Part shown: positions 1-10,802 of the stretch, piece after piece
How the letters are laid out: every line of letters starts with the position of its first letter
How positions within the stretch are numbered: position 1 is the first letter of the stretch
NCBI GenBank assembly: GCA_940337035.1
Contig: OW679202.1
Location: 21,343,224 to 21,407,223, forward strand
Origin: Agriotes lineatus
Taxonomy: Eukaryota; Arthropoda; Insecta; Coleoptera; Elateridae
Direction: 5' to 3'
DNA: 64,000 nucleotides
The notes under the pieces: model-generated
The model's input: only the letters and a program-made list of their open reading frames with translations
What the model was told of the DNA's origin: nothing
The model's database searches: none
Program-made: the position numbers and the translations under genes

Positions 1-1090
1 ATATTCTCAGCAGTTGGTGTCCGTTGAGTGTAGTGGTCTGAATCCAAATTGGAAGTGAGACAAGATTTCTTGGTCTTTTATGTGTTCAGTTAGTCTCGTT
101 AGGATCATTTCAAATACGTTTGTTCTTACTCAGCTTCGGAAATATCATTATTTCAGCCGCTTTCCAGGCAGTTGGAAAATAGCTGATGCTAATGCAGATA
201 TTAAAAATGGTTTATAAGTAATTCAGGGATTTTGGTGTCAAGTTTTTGAACAGAATGTTTGGGATTTTGTCGTGCCCCAGTGATTTTTTTGTAGTCTTTT
301 AATGATTTCCTTTATTTCAGATGGTCTGGTAGTATTAATATCGTTATGCGTTACAGGTGCTGCCAGAGAAGCTACCAGAGTTTCAATATAGTTGGTGTGT
401 TTGATGTTATTATGGCTATATTAGTTGTAAATGCATTTTTCAAGTGGTCTGCCATTAGTTCACATATTTCTTTATCTGTGCAGTAATCAGTATTATTGTA
501 TTTGATAGGGGGTATTATGTTTGGTTTACAAGTTATTTGTTTTGTCACTTTCCATAAGGAAAAGTCTTTGCTGTCTACTCTTGATATATATTGGTTATAT
601 AACTCGATTCGATAATATCTAGCTCCAATTTCACTTGGTGTGCAAGTTTATTCTGCTCGATTTTATAGGCTTGGCTTCTTGTGCGCTACCAGAGTCTTCT
701 ATATGCGGTTTTGGTTTTGATGAGTTCTTGTATGTATTTTTGTTGTTTAGGTTGGTGGCGTCTTGCATTTTTTATGGTAGGTTGCGTTGATGATTGAACA
801 GCATGTACTATGGTGCGCGTTAGGTGTTTTACCACGTTGTCTACTGTGGATGCAGTGTAGGGTAAGTTTTGATAAATCCTTTGATTAGTCTTTCTGGCGG
901 CACTAGATTTTCTGGCTGCCTGTTCAATGTTAAGATTACTGGTAAGTGGGCGGAATCTAATTCTGTAAGTACCTGTTGGTTAAAAGTGTTTTTCTGTTTT
1001 GTGTTGCAGTCTTTTTCCGCTAGGGTTGTTGGCGCGACATCCCCAGAGTGTGTTTTTGCTATTCAAGTCTCCTAGGAGGAGAGTGGTGAA
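1..1090 (-). pseudogene. Jockey-like LINE ORF2 remnant (endonuclease end and RT start)
   Basis: Read on the minus strand, about 1080-985 gives GDLNSKNTLWGCRANNPSGK, the late part of an APE-type endonuclease. It is followed near 930-960 by ELDSAHLPVILTL, matching the usual SSDHLPV endonuclease motif. Around 300-90 the strand reads GHDKIPNILFKNLTPKSLNY, then YFPTAWKAAEIMIFPKLSKN, and further on LPIWIQTT, all standard landmarks of the reverse-transcriptase N-terminal half in Jockey/R1/I-type LINEs. Several stops and frame changes lie between the blocks, so it cannot make a full protein. The element would copy its RNA into DNA at a nicked chromosomal site. It runs off the left edge, so the RT active site is not in view. 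Clade assignment within Jockey/I/R1 is uncertain; LINE identity is firm. Confidence 0.88.
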
Positions 1091-2090
1091 AATACAACAC
1101 AAATAAAATGAGAACAGAAAACAAGATTCTAATAAAAAAAGTACATATTATTGTGTAGTCAACAGAACATTTTACAAATCCCTATATATAAACATATGGT
1201 GCACCCAAAATCGGAACGCCACAGCGTCGTTTATAGCGCAACAATAAGCATATTCATTTATCAATGAACACGGGTTCAAATCCCACTGGCTGCAATGTTT
1301 TTTTTTAAATTTCCAAATTCATGTAATTCGCTTTACTAAGTGTTTCTGTATTATTAGCAGCAATAAGGTATTTTTTACCTATTTTGTAGAGAATTTTGAA
1401 GACTTCAACCATAATTCGATCTAGCAAAATTTGTTTTTCTTGCAGCGCGCTTTCTGTATTAAAGACGTTGAAAACATTTTCTTTTGTAACTTTTTTATTT
1501 TAAACAGGCAAAAATAATTTTAATTAGAATAATACCACCTATGTGGTGCGTTCAAAAGCTTTAAACACATATCAATATGTTAAAATAATATAATATAAAC
1601 AAACTATTACATACATATTATTATGCGTAGTAACATGTGAACGTAGAATAAGGTTCTGTATTCGCAACCATACTGTCACACTGTATTGTAATAATCAATA
1701 TATTTAAAACGCGAAGCTTTCTTGTCGGCATGGTAATTCTTTTTTTTTTAATAAATTTACCATCGTGTAGGGTCGCAGAAGTGTTTTAAATTGAACAAAT
1801 TCTACCAGGAAAGTGATTGTAGCGAAAAATGCCACAGTAGTGGAACAAGTAAGCTCTCAAAATCGGTCTGTGGCATTCTGCTGATTGTTACAATGGACGG
1901 CTGTATCAGCGATGAGCCCAAAGCAGTGAATGTGTATGTAATATCAGTGGTCCTGGTCCAACAGTTGTTAAAAATTTAAGTAATTCCCACTATTATAATT
2001 AGCATTATTTGGACTTAAATTGTCAATATTACAAATTAATTTATTTGCAAAATTGACCACTTGCTTATTTAGTTTTTATTAGTACGAAAG
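1091..2090. other. No gene; AT-rich interval
   Basis: No convincing coding sequence. Open frames are short and show no family motif. The one structured item is the tRNA-like unit at 1225-1306, listed separately. Confidence 0.5.
1225..1306 (+). ncRNA. tRNA-like Pol III unit (SINE head or tRNA relic)
   Basis: A B-box-like motif GGTTCAAATCC lies at 1273-1283 inside GGGTTCAAATCCCAC, which can form a T stem-loop. An A-box-like TAGCGCA lies at 1233-1239. A run of nine T at 1298-1306 follows, as in a Pol III terminator. No acceptor stem can be folded, so this is not a functional tRNA. A tRNA-derived SINE head or decayed tRNA is the best reading. Confidence 0.4.
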
Positions 2091-2160
2091 AACTTTTTTC
2101 AGTGCCATTTTGGCGCCCCTTGCCGCTTGCCTACTCTGCCTATACCTAGTTACGGCCCTG
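2091..2160 (-). mobile_element. Possible hAT-type element terminus
   Basis: On the minus strand the sequence beginning at 2160 reads CAGGGCCGTAACTAGG followed by a GC-rich stretch. This resembles the CAGGG-type ends of many hAT elements. The partner terminus was not found to the left, so boundaries and TSD are unsupported. Confidence 0.3.
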
Positions 2161-2224
2161 GTAAATATAAGTTATTAACAATTTCATAATAGAAATAATA
2201 TAAGTAGTAGAAGCTTCTATTAAA

Positions 2225-3280
2225 GTGATGAAAGATATTATTATGCAAAGATGCATAACCTTTAATGTTGTAGAATTAACCGACTTCGTTACTGAAATTC
2301 TGGAAAATTGCCGTGTAAGACATTGTTGTCATATGCATGTAACAGATACTCAAACAATAAGATTCTGCACAATAGGGAGGGATTAAATGTTATCAAAGTG
2401 GATGAATTTACGTAAGATAAAAATATTCTGTACGACACTGTGTCTACTAAGAAATGCGTTTTGCGATTGCAGTCAAGGTTCAGGTGGTGTATACTGTAAA
2501 CATCTCTGCGCCGTCCAATGCAAAGTACAGCTTCACATATTTACGTATCTTTAGTTGACTTCTCTTGAAAAACAAAATTTCGCATATATTGCAACAGGCA
2601 AAATTGTGAACACCATTTATAGTGAAATGTCCTTATAAAGTGAAAACTTAAATAACATAAACAATGTAAGCGTGTCGGAAAACTTAGAGAAAACTATAGT
2701 GTGCAGTATCACTAGCAATTTACTTGGCTGTAATGATTTACCCTATAATAAAAATGGTAGATTCCTTCGATACGAAACCCCATATTGTAACAACTTATTT
2801 TTCAACATTTCAGATAAAAAAAAACTTCATCAAGAAGCAGTAAAAGATCTCACATTAGAATACACGAGGCTTGTGGAAATTGCTGAAAATGCCTTATACA
2901 AAAAAAATTTAAAAGTTTGCGAAGGTTCTTCAATTCATGCTCCTTTATGGGTATTTCGCTACCCTGTAAAATTATGTGGTTAGTAACGAATTAACAATTA
3001 AAACTAATTAATACGGAAAGCTTAGTTTTTCACTGGGACTGAGAAGTGACCAACCTCAATACACCAATGCATGTGGCACAATTTTTTGCCATAAAAACAC
3101 TAGGCATCAAAGGAAGCAAACTCATTCGGGTGCAAGCAACTTTTCGCGTCCGTAGAAAGCGAAGGATGGATTTTTCAAGTGGTAGAAAAATTATTCAAAG
3201 TGGAAGGCCTTCCAAAGCAGAAAACAAACCGCTGGCTAAAAACAAGCAAATTGCAAAAAAAGAAAACATTCCCTAGCGAC
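2225..3280 (+). pseudogene. MULE-like transposase C-terminus with SWIM zinc finger, broken
   Basis: Three open segments in order look like the C-terminal third of an arthropod MULE transposase. The first (about 2228-2386) contains TFNVVELTDFVTEILEN. The second carries a SWIM-type finger CDCSQGSGGVYCKHLCAV (2462-2515), with the CxC...CxH ligands intact. The third (2672-2983, with no ATG at its start) ends in LVEIAENALYKKN, and a final piece (about 3085-3275) reads KLIRVQATFRVRRKRR then SSGRKIIQSGRPSK, a basic tail common in these proteins. Stops and frameshifts separate the segments, and a Penelope-associated repeat (2985-3062) lies between the last two. MULE transposases use a DDE domain, which would lie upstream and is not seen. 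SWIM identity is fairly good; the MULE assignment is inference from gene order and the tail. Confidence 0.5.
2985..3062 (+). repeat. Dispersed fragment shared with 42545-42626
   Basis: About 75 bp here, including TTTTTCACTGGGACT and GACCAACCTC, recurs in the same orientation at 42545-42626, next to a Penelope-like endonuclease fragment on the opposite strand. It is probably part of that element's non-coding tail, inserted here inside the MULE remnant. Confidence 0.6.
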
Positions 3281-4271
3281 AAATATTACTGCAAGTATTC
3301 CCATTGCAAAAGTGCATTATTTTTTTGTTTAAGTATTATTCCATGATTTACGTTACTTGTATTTACATTTACCCCAAAATAAAAATTCTAGTTTCACCTT
3401 AGTTATATATCTTTATGTTTTCTACAAAACTACATTACAAAATAGTAAAAAATGCAAGTCTTCTCTATTAAGTAATGTACAATGTATTAGATTTGGGTAC
3501 GTTTTACTAAAAATTCTCTGGCGGGGTATACTTTCGATTAACCAATACGGGGATCGCGGGCGTGGTCTGAACTGTGGCAAGGTATATTTTACAAAATCGC
3601 GACCGGGCATAGGCCTCTCTAAGACTGCGTCAATTCTCTCTGTTTTGAGTTGTATGTGACCAGTTGTGGCCAGCGGAACTTTCAATATCGTCAGTCCATC
3701 GTTTTCGTGGATGACCTCTGCGCCTTTTTTGTAGATGCTTTGTTGGGTTCCATATCGTTGTTTCCTTTGTCCATCTTCAATCTTGTCTAGCTACATACCA
3801 TGCCCACGTACATTTTTGTAGTTTGTATATTTCTTTTATATCCTTTTTTATACCTAATTTACTCTTATATTTTCCATTCTTACTGTGTCCCTTGGGTTTA
3901 CTCCTGTTATATATCTGAGCATTTTGTTTTCTTTTGTTTGTCGCCTTTGTAATTGTTGCTAGTTGCTGGCCATGTTTGTGCAGCGTAGGTTAGCGTGGTT
4001 AGCACACATTTACTAAATATGCTTCCTTTTTTCTTCTTACTTAGTGATTTCTAGAATTTTTATGATTCCAAAAGTTCTTCCAACCTAAACTGATTCTTCT
4101 ATTGATTTCTTCGCCGTGTTTGTTGTTAAAACTGTTAATCTGACCTAAGTAGATTATTTTTTGTACATATTCAGTTTCAGAATTTCGAATTTGAATCTTA
4201 TTTTTGTTGCTGTTAGTTAGTATGCAGGATTTGCTGAAATTAATTTCCAGGCCTGAATTTCTGTTTATGGT

Positions 4272-5197
4272 TAGGGTTTCCAGTCCCGGGATCCGGTCCC
4301 GGGACAGTCCCGGGATTCTATCACAAAAACCGAGTCCCGGGACCACAGCCAGCCCAGGCGAAGTCCCGGGACCATGTCAACATGCGTGCGTATACTCGAT
4401 ATAAGAGAATTAGGACGGGTATTCGCCAGCTTATTACTCATACCTCTTGCACATTCTGCATTATTTGCGTTTTGCGTAGGCAGGAGAGGTATTGTTTTCG
4501 GTAGGTTAGAATTAAACATGTGTGTTGTTTCAGCCACATTTGCATATCTTCTTCTATTTATGTATTTGTCTGTTTCTTTTGTTGGATTTAGATATATTTT
4601 ACACGTAGTTGTGTGCCTATTTAGTAACAGTAAGGTAACTACATTTGTAGACTTTCAAAATTATGTGCGAAGAAGCTGAATAATTTATATTTTTGGGTTT
4701 TAAATGTGTTCGTTATTTGTCTGCTAAAGCGTTATAATTAGAATGAATTCCGATTTGCAACCTACCTCCATTCTACATTAAAAAATAACGATTTGAAGTC
4801 AATATAGCAACAATTTTATATACTGAAGATATAAACAATTGGCAAAATGTAAAGTTTGTTCCTATAAAATTATCATAATCAGAGGCAACTTGATGAAAGG
4901 ATTACACAAGCACTTTGCAGTTCAAACAAAAGCAAAAGATGTAGAGCGACAGACATTTTTAGTACCAGAAGAAAGCAATGAAGTTATAGACGAGTCCCAA
5001 CGCAGATTATCAGCACAGAAATACTTTATTTAACTTAAAACACTTGTTTTTCTTTGGAAATTGCATTCGGAAATTTTACCTGAACACTATTTTCCCCTTT
5101 CGGGACCATTTTCGTAATTTTCGGGACTAGTCCCGGGACTTGAAATTTAACTCGTAAGTCCCGAAAACACTTTTGGTCCCGGGACTTGGAAACCCTA
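4272..5197. mobile_element. Non-autonomous hAT element inserted in an RTE-like LINE
   Basis: The ends are inverted: TAGGGTTTCCA at 4272 and its complement ending at 5197. They are flanked by 8-bp direct repeats TTTATGGT (4264-4271) and CTTATGGT (5198-5205), 7 of 8 matching, the TSD length of hAT elements. Both ends carry multiple copies of the palindrome GTCCCGGGAC (about five on the left, three or more full or partial on the right), probably transposase-binding sites. The interior holds a BED-finger piece at 4839-5033 but no catalytic region. Removing the element rejoins the host LINE. Confidence 0.85.
4839..5033 (+). pseudogene. BED zinc-finger fragment of a hAT transposase
   Basis: The frame opens without an ATG and reads AKCKVCSYK, then GNLMKGLHKHF, so the C-x2-C and H-x3-H-like ligands of a BED finger are present. 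BED fingers are the N-terminal DNA-binding domains of many hAT transposases. Sixty-four codons then end in a stop; no downstream catalytic domain follows. It sits between two GTCCCGGGAC-rich ends, consistent with an internally deleted hAT copy. Confidence 0.6.
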
Positions 5198-6164
5198 CTT
5201 ATGGTGTCAAATTGGTTTAACATGGTTTTCAGTTGCATGATGCTGCTTGCGAAAATCAAAACACCGTCGGCAAATCTCAGATGGCTTAGGTGTTTATCAT
5301 TGACGTATATTCCTTTGTTCTTTCAATATAGATCTTCGAAGATCTCTTGTAGTACCGTATTAAACATCATTGGTGACAATGGGTCTCCTTGTTTGTCTCC
5401 TCGTTGAATTGGGAACGTGTTCCCTTTTGTTTCTAGTTTAATATATGCTCTACCGTTTTTGTAGATATTTTGCATTGTTTTTATGTGTTTTGAAGGTAAA
5501 TCTTGTTTGTCTAATGTTTTGAAGATGAAACTATGTGTTACAGAATTAAATGTCTTGTTGAAATCCATTAGATCAATCTATATCTTCACTTGTAATTCTA
5601 TGCTCTTCTCTATGAACTGGTTGAGTGAGTGTATGTGATCGTTGGTGGAATATGTGCGTCTGAAACTAACTTGCTCGTAGGGTTGGTGCTTGTCCAATGT
5701 TTTGTAGATTCTCGTTTGCAATGTTTACATTAGCGATATTGGTCTATCGTTATTTATATCGGAGGCATCTGCTTTCTTTGGTATAAGTATCATTTCCGTT
5801 GTATGCAACTGACTTGGAATCTCTTCTGTTTGTATTATATCGTTGAATTGCAAAGTACGATTTCCTGTTTCTTTTTTATGAACTCGTTTGGAATGTTATC
5901 CGTTTCTATTGCTTTTTCATTCTTTAATTTGTTTATATTTCTTCTTACTTCTGACTTGTATTTGCGTTATTATTATTATCATTATTATTATAAAATTTAT
6001 TGTAAAGTTTTAAATTAAATACATATATACATATACATCAAATTAAGTAACGACAGTTCTAGTTTCTAACGACTGAGACCAATAATTTTACTTGGAAAAT
6101 TGTCCCATGTTAAAAACGCTCTGTAACTTTTTTCTTGCACTAGATTGAGAATTCTTTTTTAACT

Positions 6165-7170
6165 TTTGATGATGACCGCACAATCATGTGTCTGTATTAA
6201 TAATAAACAATTCGGAAAGATCCACTGAAAGCTTGTTATTTAAAACACGATATGTTATTATAAGGTCACTTCAGAATTTACGATTTTCAAACGAAGTTAG
6301 GTTACATTATTATAGTCTTTCTTCGTATGGCAGACGATTTTTGTTAAAAGAAAAACGAGAAGTGAAGCGTTGTATAGATTCCAAAACAGTTCTGCTTTTT
6401 TACAAGATCTGCGCTTCGTACTGGACCACGAAACTCTAATACAGGCCGGGCGTAGAGTGTGAATAGTTTCATGTATGCTGAGAGAGGCAAAAGTATTGTG
6501 AATTAAGTATAGCCATCCATTGGCCCTTTTACAAGTGAATGTTATGCGCTAACACCATGTAAAACCATTGATTATGGTGATCACAGCAGATCACAGTGAG
6601 ATGTTACAGTTCTTAACAGTTGACCTTCGATATTATATGGATAAGGCGGTTGTTTTTCCCGATATGTATGACTATACATTTGTCAATATTAAGAGGAAGC
6701 AACTATTCTGAACAACAAGTAGAAATAGTATCTATATCTTCTTGCAGTTGGGCGTGAGACTTAAGGAGGTTTCTATAAACTACTGTGTCATCCGCGTAGA
6801 ATAAACTCTGTGATTTTAAGATGCATGGTAATTATGACACATATATAAGAAATAGAAGGGGTCCAAGGACTAAGTCTTGTGGGACGCCGCTTAGTTAAGG
6901 TAGATTGTTGGATATAGCATCCTAAACCTGACATTACTTGGAAATATCTCTATGAAAAGAAATCTTGGACCCAAAGGAAAAGGTTACTTTTTATGCTGTG
7001 GTAATCTAATTTTTGCATCAGTCTATTCCAAGCCACCTTATCAAAGGCTTTTGAAAAGTCAAAATATATAACATCGGTAGGTTATTTTGTGTCGAGAGAC
7101 ATAGAGCAATCATTCGTACAGAGTAAAAGATTGGTAAGCACTGATCGGCCAACGAGGAGAAATCCATGCT
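6165..7170 (-). pseudogene. CR1/Jockey-like LINE RT and C-terminal region, decayed
   Basis: On the minus strand 7150-7030 gives VIYFDFSKAFDKVAWNRL, the first RT aspartate block. About 6900-6870 reads SGVPQDLVLGPLLFLIYV, the substrate-grip motif, and about 6800 reads FYADDTVVYRNLL, with the YADD catalytic pair intact. LPLNIDKCIVIHIG follows near 6690. The C-terminal region (6470-6170) contains KLFTLYARPVLEF, LESIQRFTSRF and LPYEERL. Several stops and frame changes interrupt it. No endonuclease is seen, so the copy is 5'-truncated or its 5' part is elsewhere. Confidence 0.85.
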
Positions 7171-7631
7171 GTTGATCTGGACTAACTTTTTGTTTAAAAC
7201 GGAATTCCAATATTTGTTAGAAAAAATTGTTATGAAGTTACATCTCCTTTTTGAGTTATCACAGTCTCATTGTGTTCATGCATTGTTTTTACCAAGTTTT
7301 GGAAATTATTTGGTGTGCATTGATTGCAAATGTATTGTCGTGTATGTAGCTCTGACAGCATTTTCAAAAATAACTAATCAAAGGTATGTTTTGTTGCTTC
7401 AATTAAATTTTGATTTTCAGTTTGCAGTTTCGCATGAAGCTGGCGAAAAATAAATAAAATACAGCGTTAAAAATGTCTGTTCCATAAAAAAGCGTTTCTA
7501 CGATGGTTGGTGACCATGGTCTAGAATTTTTACAGTGCAAAGCAAAAAGTAATTCAACATTTTGCATCGACCACCCGAATGACACTGCAGTCTTGTCTAA
7601 CCAAAACTCTGCAGCAACAAAATATTTATAT
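7171..7631. other. No gene; AT-rich interval
   Basis: No family motif was found in the short open frames. The right edge (7630-7631) is the TA that precedes the next element. Confidence 0.5.
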
Positions 7632-7999
7632 GCCAGTCGATAAGTCGTTTAAAATGGTTGTTAGCGGGAGCAATTCCGGACAAGCTGTATTTTATTTTAA
7701 TTTGTTTGATTTTGTGTTAAGAAATGTCTCTTAAAATTGCACCCTCTAGAAAGCCCGGATTTGGTCGCCATCTTGAAAAAAAGGGAAAAGATTTAACTTT
7801 TTTTTCATTATTTGTAAATATCTCGGTTAGTATCAAAATTGAAGGAGAGTATATTATCTACAATAAATGTTCTATACATTTTTCTCGTTACCCGTTTGGA
7901 GGTTATAGACGTCCAACGCTGGGTATTTTATTGTTTTTATTGTAGGCGTTCTTGAAAACATGCACATGCTTTTATAGATTGTGAATGTAGTTTCTATGG

Positions 8000-9769
8000 T
8001 AATTAAACATAAGACCAGTACAAGACCTCTGGTAAAATTAGAAAAAATCTATCTAGAAGATCTGAGAAACAGAAGAGAATTGCGTAAAACTAAAAAATCA
8101 GCCCTGTACGATGCGTTTGTACCCATTGAAAACGTAGTCGACTCTTCATGTAATAGACGGGGAATGTCTACTCCAAAAAATTGTCTCGCATCAACAAGAA
8201 TCTTATTGTGCGATTTTGGATAAATACGTCGAGTATGTAACTAGACATTACTCAACGAATGCAGTAATAGGTTTCGATGGATACCCGGAGGGTGCCGCAG
8301 CAAAGAGCACCAAGACTGCTGAGCTACTTCACCGATTGAAGATTGGTTTATCAGCGGAAATACATTTTGATGAAAAAATGATAGGAACTGTATCCTAGGA
8401 GGAAAGTCTTGTCAAATGAGAGGAATAAATGTCGAATGATCTCGATGATGTGTAAACGATTACCGAACGAAGGTTTCAGAGTCAAGCAGGCTGCGAAAGA
8501 TGCTGATACATTAATTGTCAACACTTCAATTGAAGAATCAAATCACTACAAATCGGTAATTATAATAGGGGAAGAGAGGAAGACACTGATTTATTGACAA
8601 TTCTTACCGCCTTGAATGAGTCTCGCTCTAACATTTATATTCTGAAGCCAGGTAAGGGAAAGACTCGGAGCTGGATGTATGCACCCTGTGCTACAAATTT
8701 GGATGCTTCAGTAGAGACAACATTTTATTTGTACACGCATTTAGTGGCTGTTATACTGTTTTTGCATTATACAGTTAGGAGAAAATGAAGTTCGTTAAAC
8801 TTCTACAGAAAGAGAAAGACTTACAGAAGTCTGTTCAAATTTTCAAAGACCCAAATGTGTCCCCAGAGGAAATAGATAAAGTGGAGGAACAATTTCTTCT
8901 TCTTCTATATGGATCAAAACACTGTGAATTATTGAACAAATATAGATGCCACTGTTTCGTACAACTTATCAACAAAGGTTTACCAAATCTACTTACAAAG
9001 AAATTCAGTTATGGTATGGAAAAGAAAAATCAGCTTTAGACGGGGGTTAATTCTCATTCCCACTGTACAAGACGCAGCTCCCCAAGAATTACTAAAACTC
9101 ATTACTTGTAGAAGAAATTAGTAGTAATGAAGAAATTAGTAGTAAGTGAGAGAGCTATGGAAAGAGCTATGCTGACTATAACACTGCGTGACAGAATGAC
9201 AAAGCAGTGGATTAGAAACACTACAAAAGTCACTGACGTTGCCTCCAGATTCGCAATACTAAAATGGAGATGGACGGGACACATTTCGCGATGCCGGGAT
9301 GACAGATGGACTAGGAAGATAATGGACTGGAGACCACGCACAGGAAAAATAAGTGTTGGCAGGCCCAAGACACGATGGTCCGATGATATTTCCAGAACAG
9401 CAGGAAAGACTGGAAGAGAAAAGCACAAGAAGAGACCTTCGTCCAGCAGTGGACCGATATAGGTTGAAAAGAGAGAGAGAAGAGATTACCTGTAAATGCA
9501 CCAAAGGTTGTAATGTAGCTTGTAGCTATCGCAAAGCAGGTTTGCATGGCTCAGTAATGTGTGGTTTCTGCCAGGGCAAATCTTGTTTAAATATTGTGGA
9601 CGTGGTCGAATTAGACAACGATGAGAATTTACATATCGATATAGAACAATCAATAGAACATTCCGAAGATTATGAACCAAATCCGGAATATGACACAGAT
9701 GTTGAAGGTCAGGGTGATATTGAGAATTATCTTGAACAACCACCAACATCAAAATGGCAAAAAAATTGA
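8000..9769 (+). pseudogene. FEN/PIN-nuclease-like protein with TSO1/CXC-type cysteine tail, broken
   Basis: Frameshifted segments join in order into one known-looking but uncharacterised arthropod family. The order is: SALYDAFVPIENVV (about 8098), DGECLLQKIVSHQQESY (about 8158-8208), DKYVEYVTRHYS then FDGYPEG (8217-8290), SNERNKCRMIS and KDADTLIV (8410-8520), EDTDLLTILTALN (about 8579-8617), NILFVHAFSGC (about 8720-8752), FALYS then a stop then EKMKFVKLL (8759-8805), and a cysteine cluster TCKCTKGCNVAC...GFCQGKSC (9488-9590). The acidic positions (FDGY, DAD, EDTD) look like the metal-binding pattern of PIN/FEN nucleases; the tail resembles TSO1-like CXC cysteines. At least four frameshifts and one nonsense codon are present. 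The nuclease reading is inference. Confidence 0.6.
9111..9484 (+). mobile_element. 5'-truncated RTE-like LINE 3' end with TSD
   Basis: The reading frame contains ERAMERAMLTITLRDRMTKQ, LKWRWTGHISRCRDDRWTRK, MDWRPRTGK and VGRPKTRWSDDISRTAGK, then FVQQWTDIG before a stop. This is the conserved C-terminal tail of RTE-type polymerases seen elsewhere in this window. It interrupts the cysteine-tail gene between LLKLITC and EEITCKC. Flanking repeats ATTACTTGTA (9101-9110) and ATTACCTGTA (9485-9494), 9 of 10 identical, look like its TSD. The left edge holds an 18-bp unit repeated twice (about 9111-9146). Extreme 5' truncation is typical of target-primed reverse transcription. Confidence 0.8.
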
Positions 9770-10324
9770 TGAGCCGTCAACTTCAAAAGAAACTTGAAGT
9801 TAGCAAAGTTTGCATAGTGGATTAGGCCTATTGGAGATACCACTTTAAAAAACGCGCCGAGTACTCTACCTCTAGGTGGTGTGGAAACAAGTACAAAGTA
9901 AGCGACATAATTTCTTTACATGCGTAATGGAAATCGTATATAGAACGAAAAAAAATTTTTTGTCGCATGGAACGTCAATGATAATAAAAAAAAGGCTCGA
10001 ACAAAAATATATTCCCAGGCCTATGAATTCGAAACAAGCGAATGTATGACAAAAATGAAGAGAACATTTTTTGTAGAGAATTTACTCTTCTTTAATTTTG
10101 ATAACTACATATTTTGCTCAAAAGTTGATAGTAATCGAGATATTCACTAATATTAGAAAAAATATAAAAAATGTTGACCTTTTTTTAAGCATGACTTTTA
10201 AATCCGGGCCTGTCAAGGGGTGCAGAATTAATATATATTTTCTGAGTCCCAACAAAACAGATTAAAATTGATTCCAGCTTGTTCGGAATTGCTCCCGCTA
10301 TTAATGTACTTTTCGACTGGCCTA

Positions 10325-10800
10325 TTAAATGAGGTTGATCACTTTTCAATTATTTTAAAATTAAGTATTTTGTAGTTCTATTCATTTAAAGCGTATACAA
10401 CTAATTTGCTGTAACACTGTCAAACTAAGTAGTAAAGTGATGTATGTAACACATCCCAAGAATTTACTAACGCCCTTAAGATCATTCTAGAAATTTCTAA
10501 AGAACTAGAGATTAGTAAAAAAATAAATAATTTAATCACTGATATTCGTTCTACTACATCTTAGGAAAAACCATGCAAATCTATAATGTGGAAAATGCAG
10601 TTTTTTAATATTGCTGCTGAAAGGTTTTCTTGAAATAATTGATTGATATAGGTGAAGAGAATACAAACAAGCCCAACTAAATCCGTTGATTTGCTGGTCA
10701 TTATTGTTTTTAGTTGTATTTGGGATAGTAAAAACTTCCCAGACTCTTGTAGCAATTACTGACTGATGATTTAGTATTCTACACATGTACAGCAAGCGAA
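10325..10800. other. No gene; AT-rich interval
   Basis: No motif-bearing frame or repeat structure was recognised between the two elements. Confidence 0.5.
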
Positions 10801-10802
10801 TA

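Larger units (their letters stand above)
3590..5960 (-). pseudogene. RTE-like LINE reverse transcriptase, split by a hAT element
   Basis: Minus-strand RT landmarks appear in order from high to low coordinate: NEKAIETDNIPNEFI (about 5930), HTTEMILIPKKADASDINND then PISL (about 5800-5730), a finger/palm block near 5560 with MDFNKTFNSVTH (the KAFDSV equivalent), and RGDKQGDPLSPMMFNTVLQE (about 5400-5345). The catalytic block is damaged, with FASS instead of FADD near 5255. After the inserted hAT (4272-5197) come GLEINFSKS, YLGQINSFNNK and RRISLGWKNFWNHK (4250-4050). The 3' end reads RRGHPRKRWTDDIE and SLREAYAR near 3700-3595, like other RTE-type tails in this window. Stops and frameshifts occur throughout. 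The ORF at 3422-3685 on this strand is an out-of-frame shadow of this tail. Confidence 0.85.
7632..10322. mobile_element. TIR element with ~290-bp inverted ends and a nuclease/CXC-type gene
   Basis: The ends are inverted and flanked by TA on both sides (7630-7631 and 10323-10324). The outer sequence is KGCCAGTCGAWAAGT, then a stronger block AGCGGGAGCAATTCCG followed by ACAAGCTG on each side. Imperfect inverted similarity continues inward for roughly 290 bp: GCCCGGATTT, then AATATCTCG, then TCTACAAWAAATGTTCT recur in mirrored order up to about 7922 and from about 10015. The left arm has an 11-bp excess near 7640-7655. The interior encodes the decayed protein at 8000-9769 and contains a later LINE fragment at 9111-9484. 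TA duplication plus inverted ends means cut-and-paste insertion is likely. Confidence 0.75.

Noticed and set aside
3422..3685. 87-codon minus-strand frame opposite 3357-3659
   Set aside because: The LINE tail motifs (RRGHPRKRWTDDIE, SLREAYAR) lie in another frame of the same strand, so this frame is a shadow.
9102..9752. Several minus-strand frames of 78-108 codons
   Set aside because: They are shadows of the plus-strand RTE tail and the cysteine-tail gene, both of which have clear family motifs.
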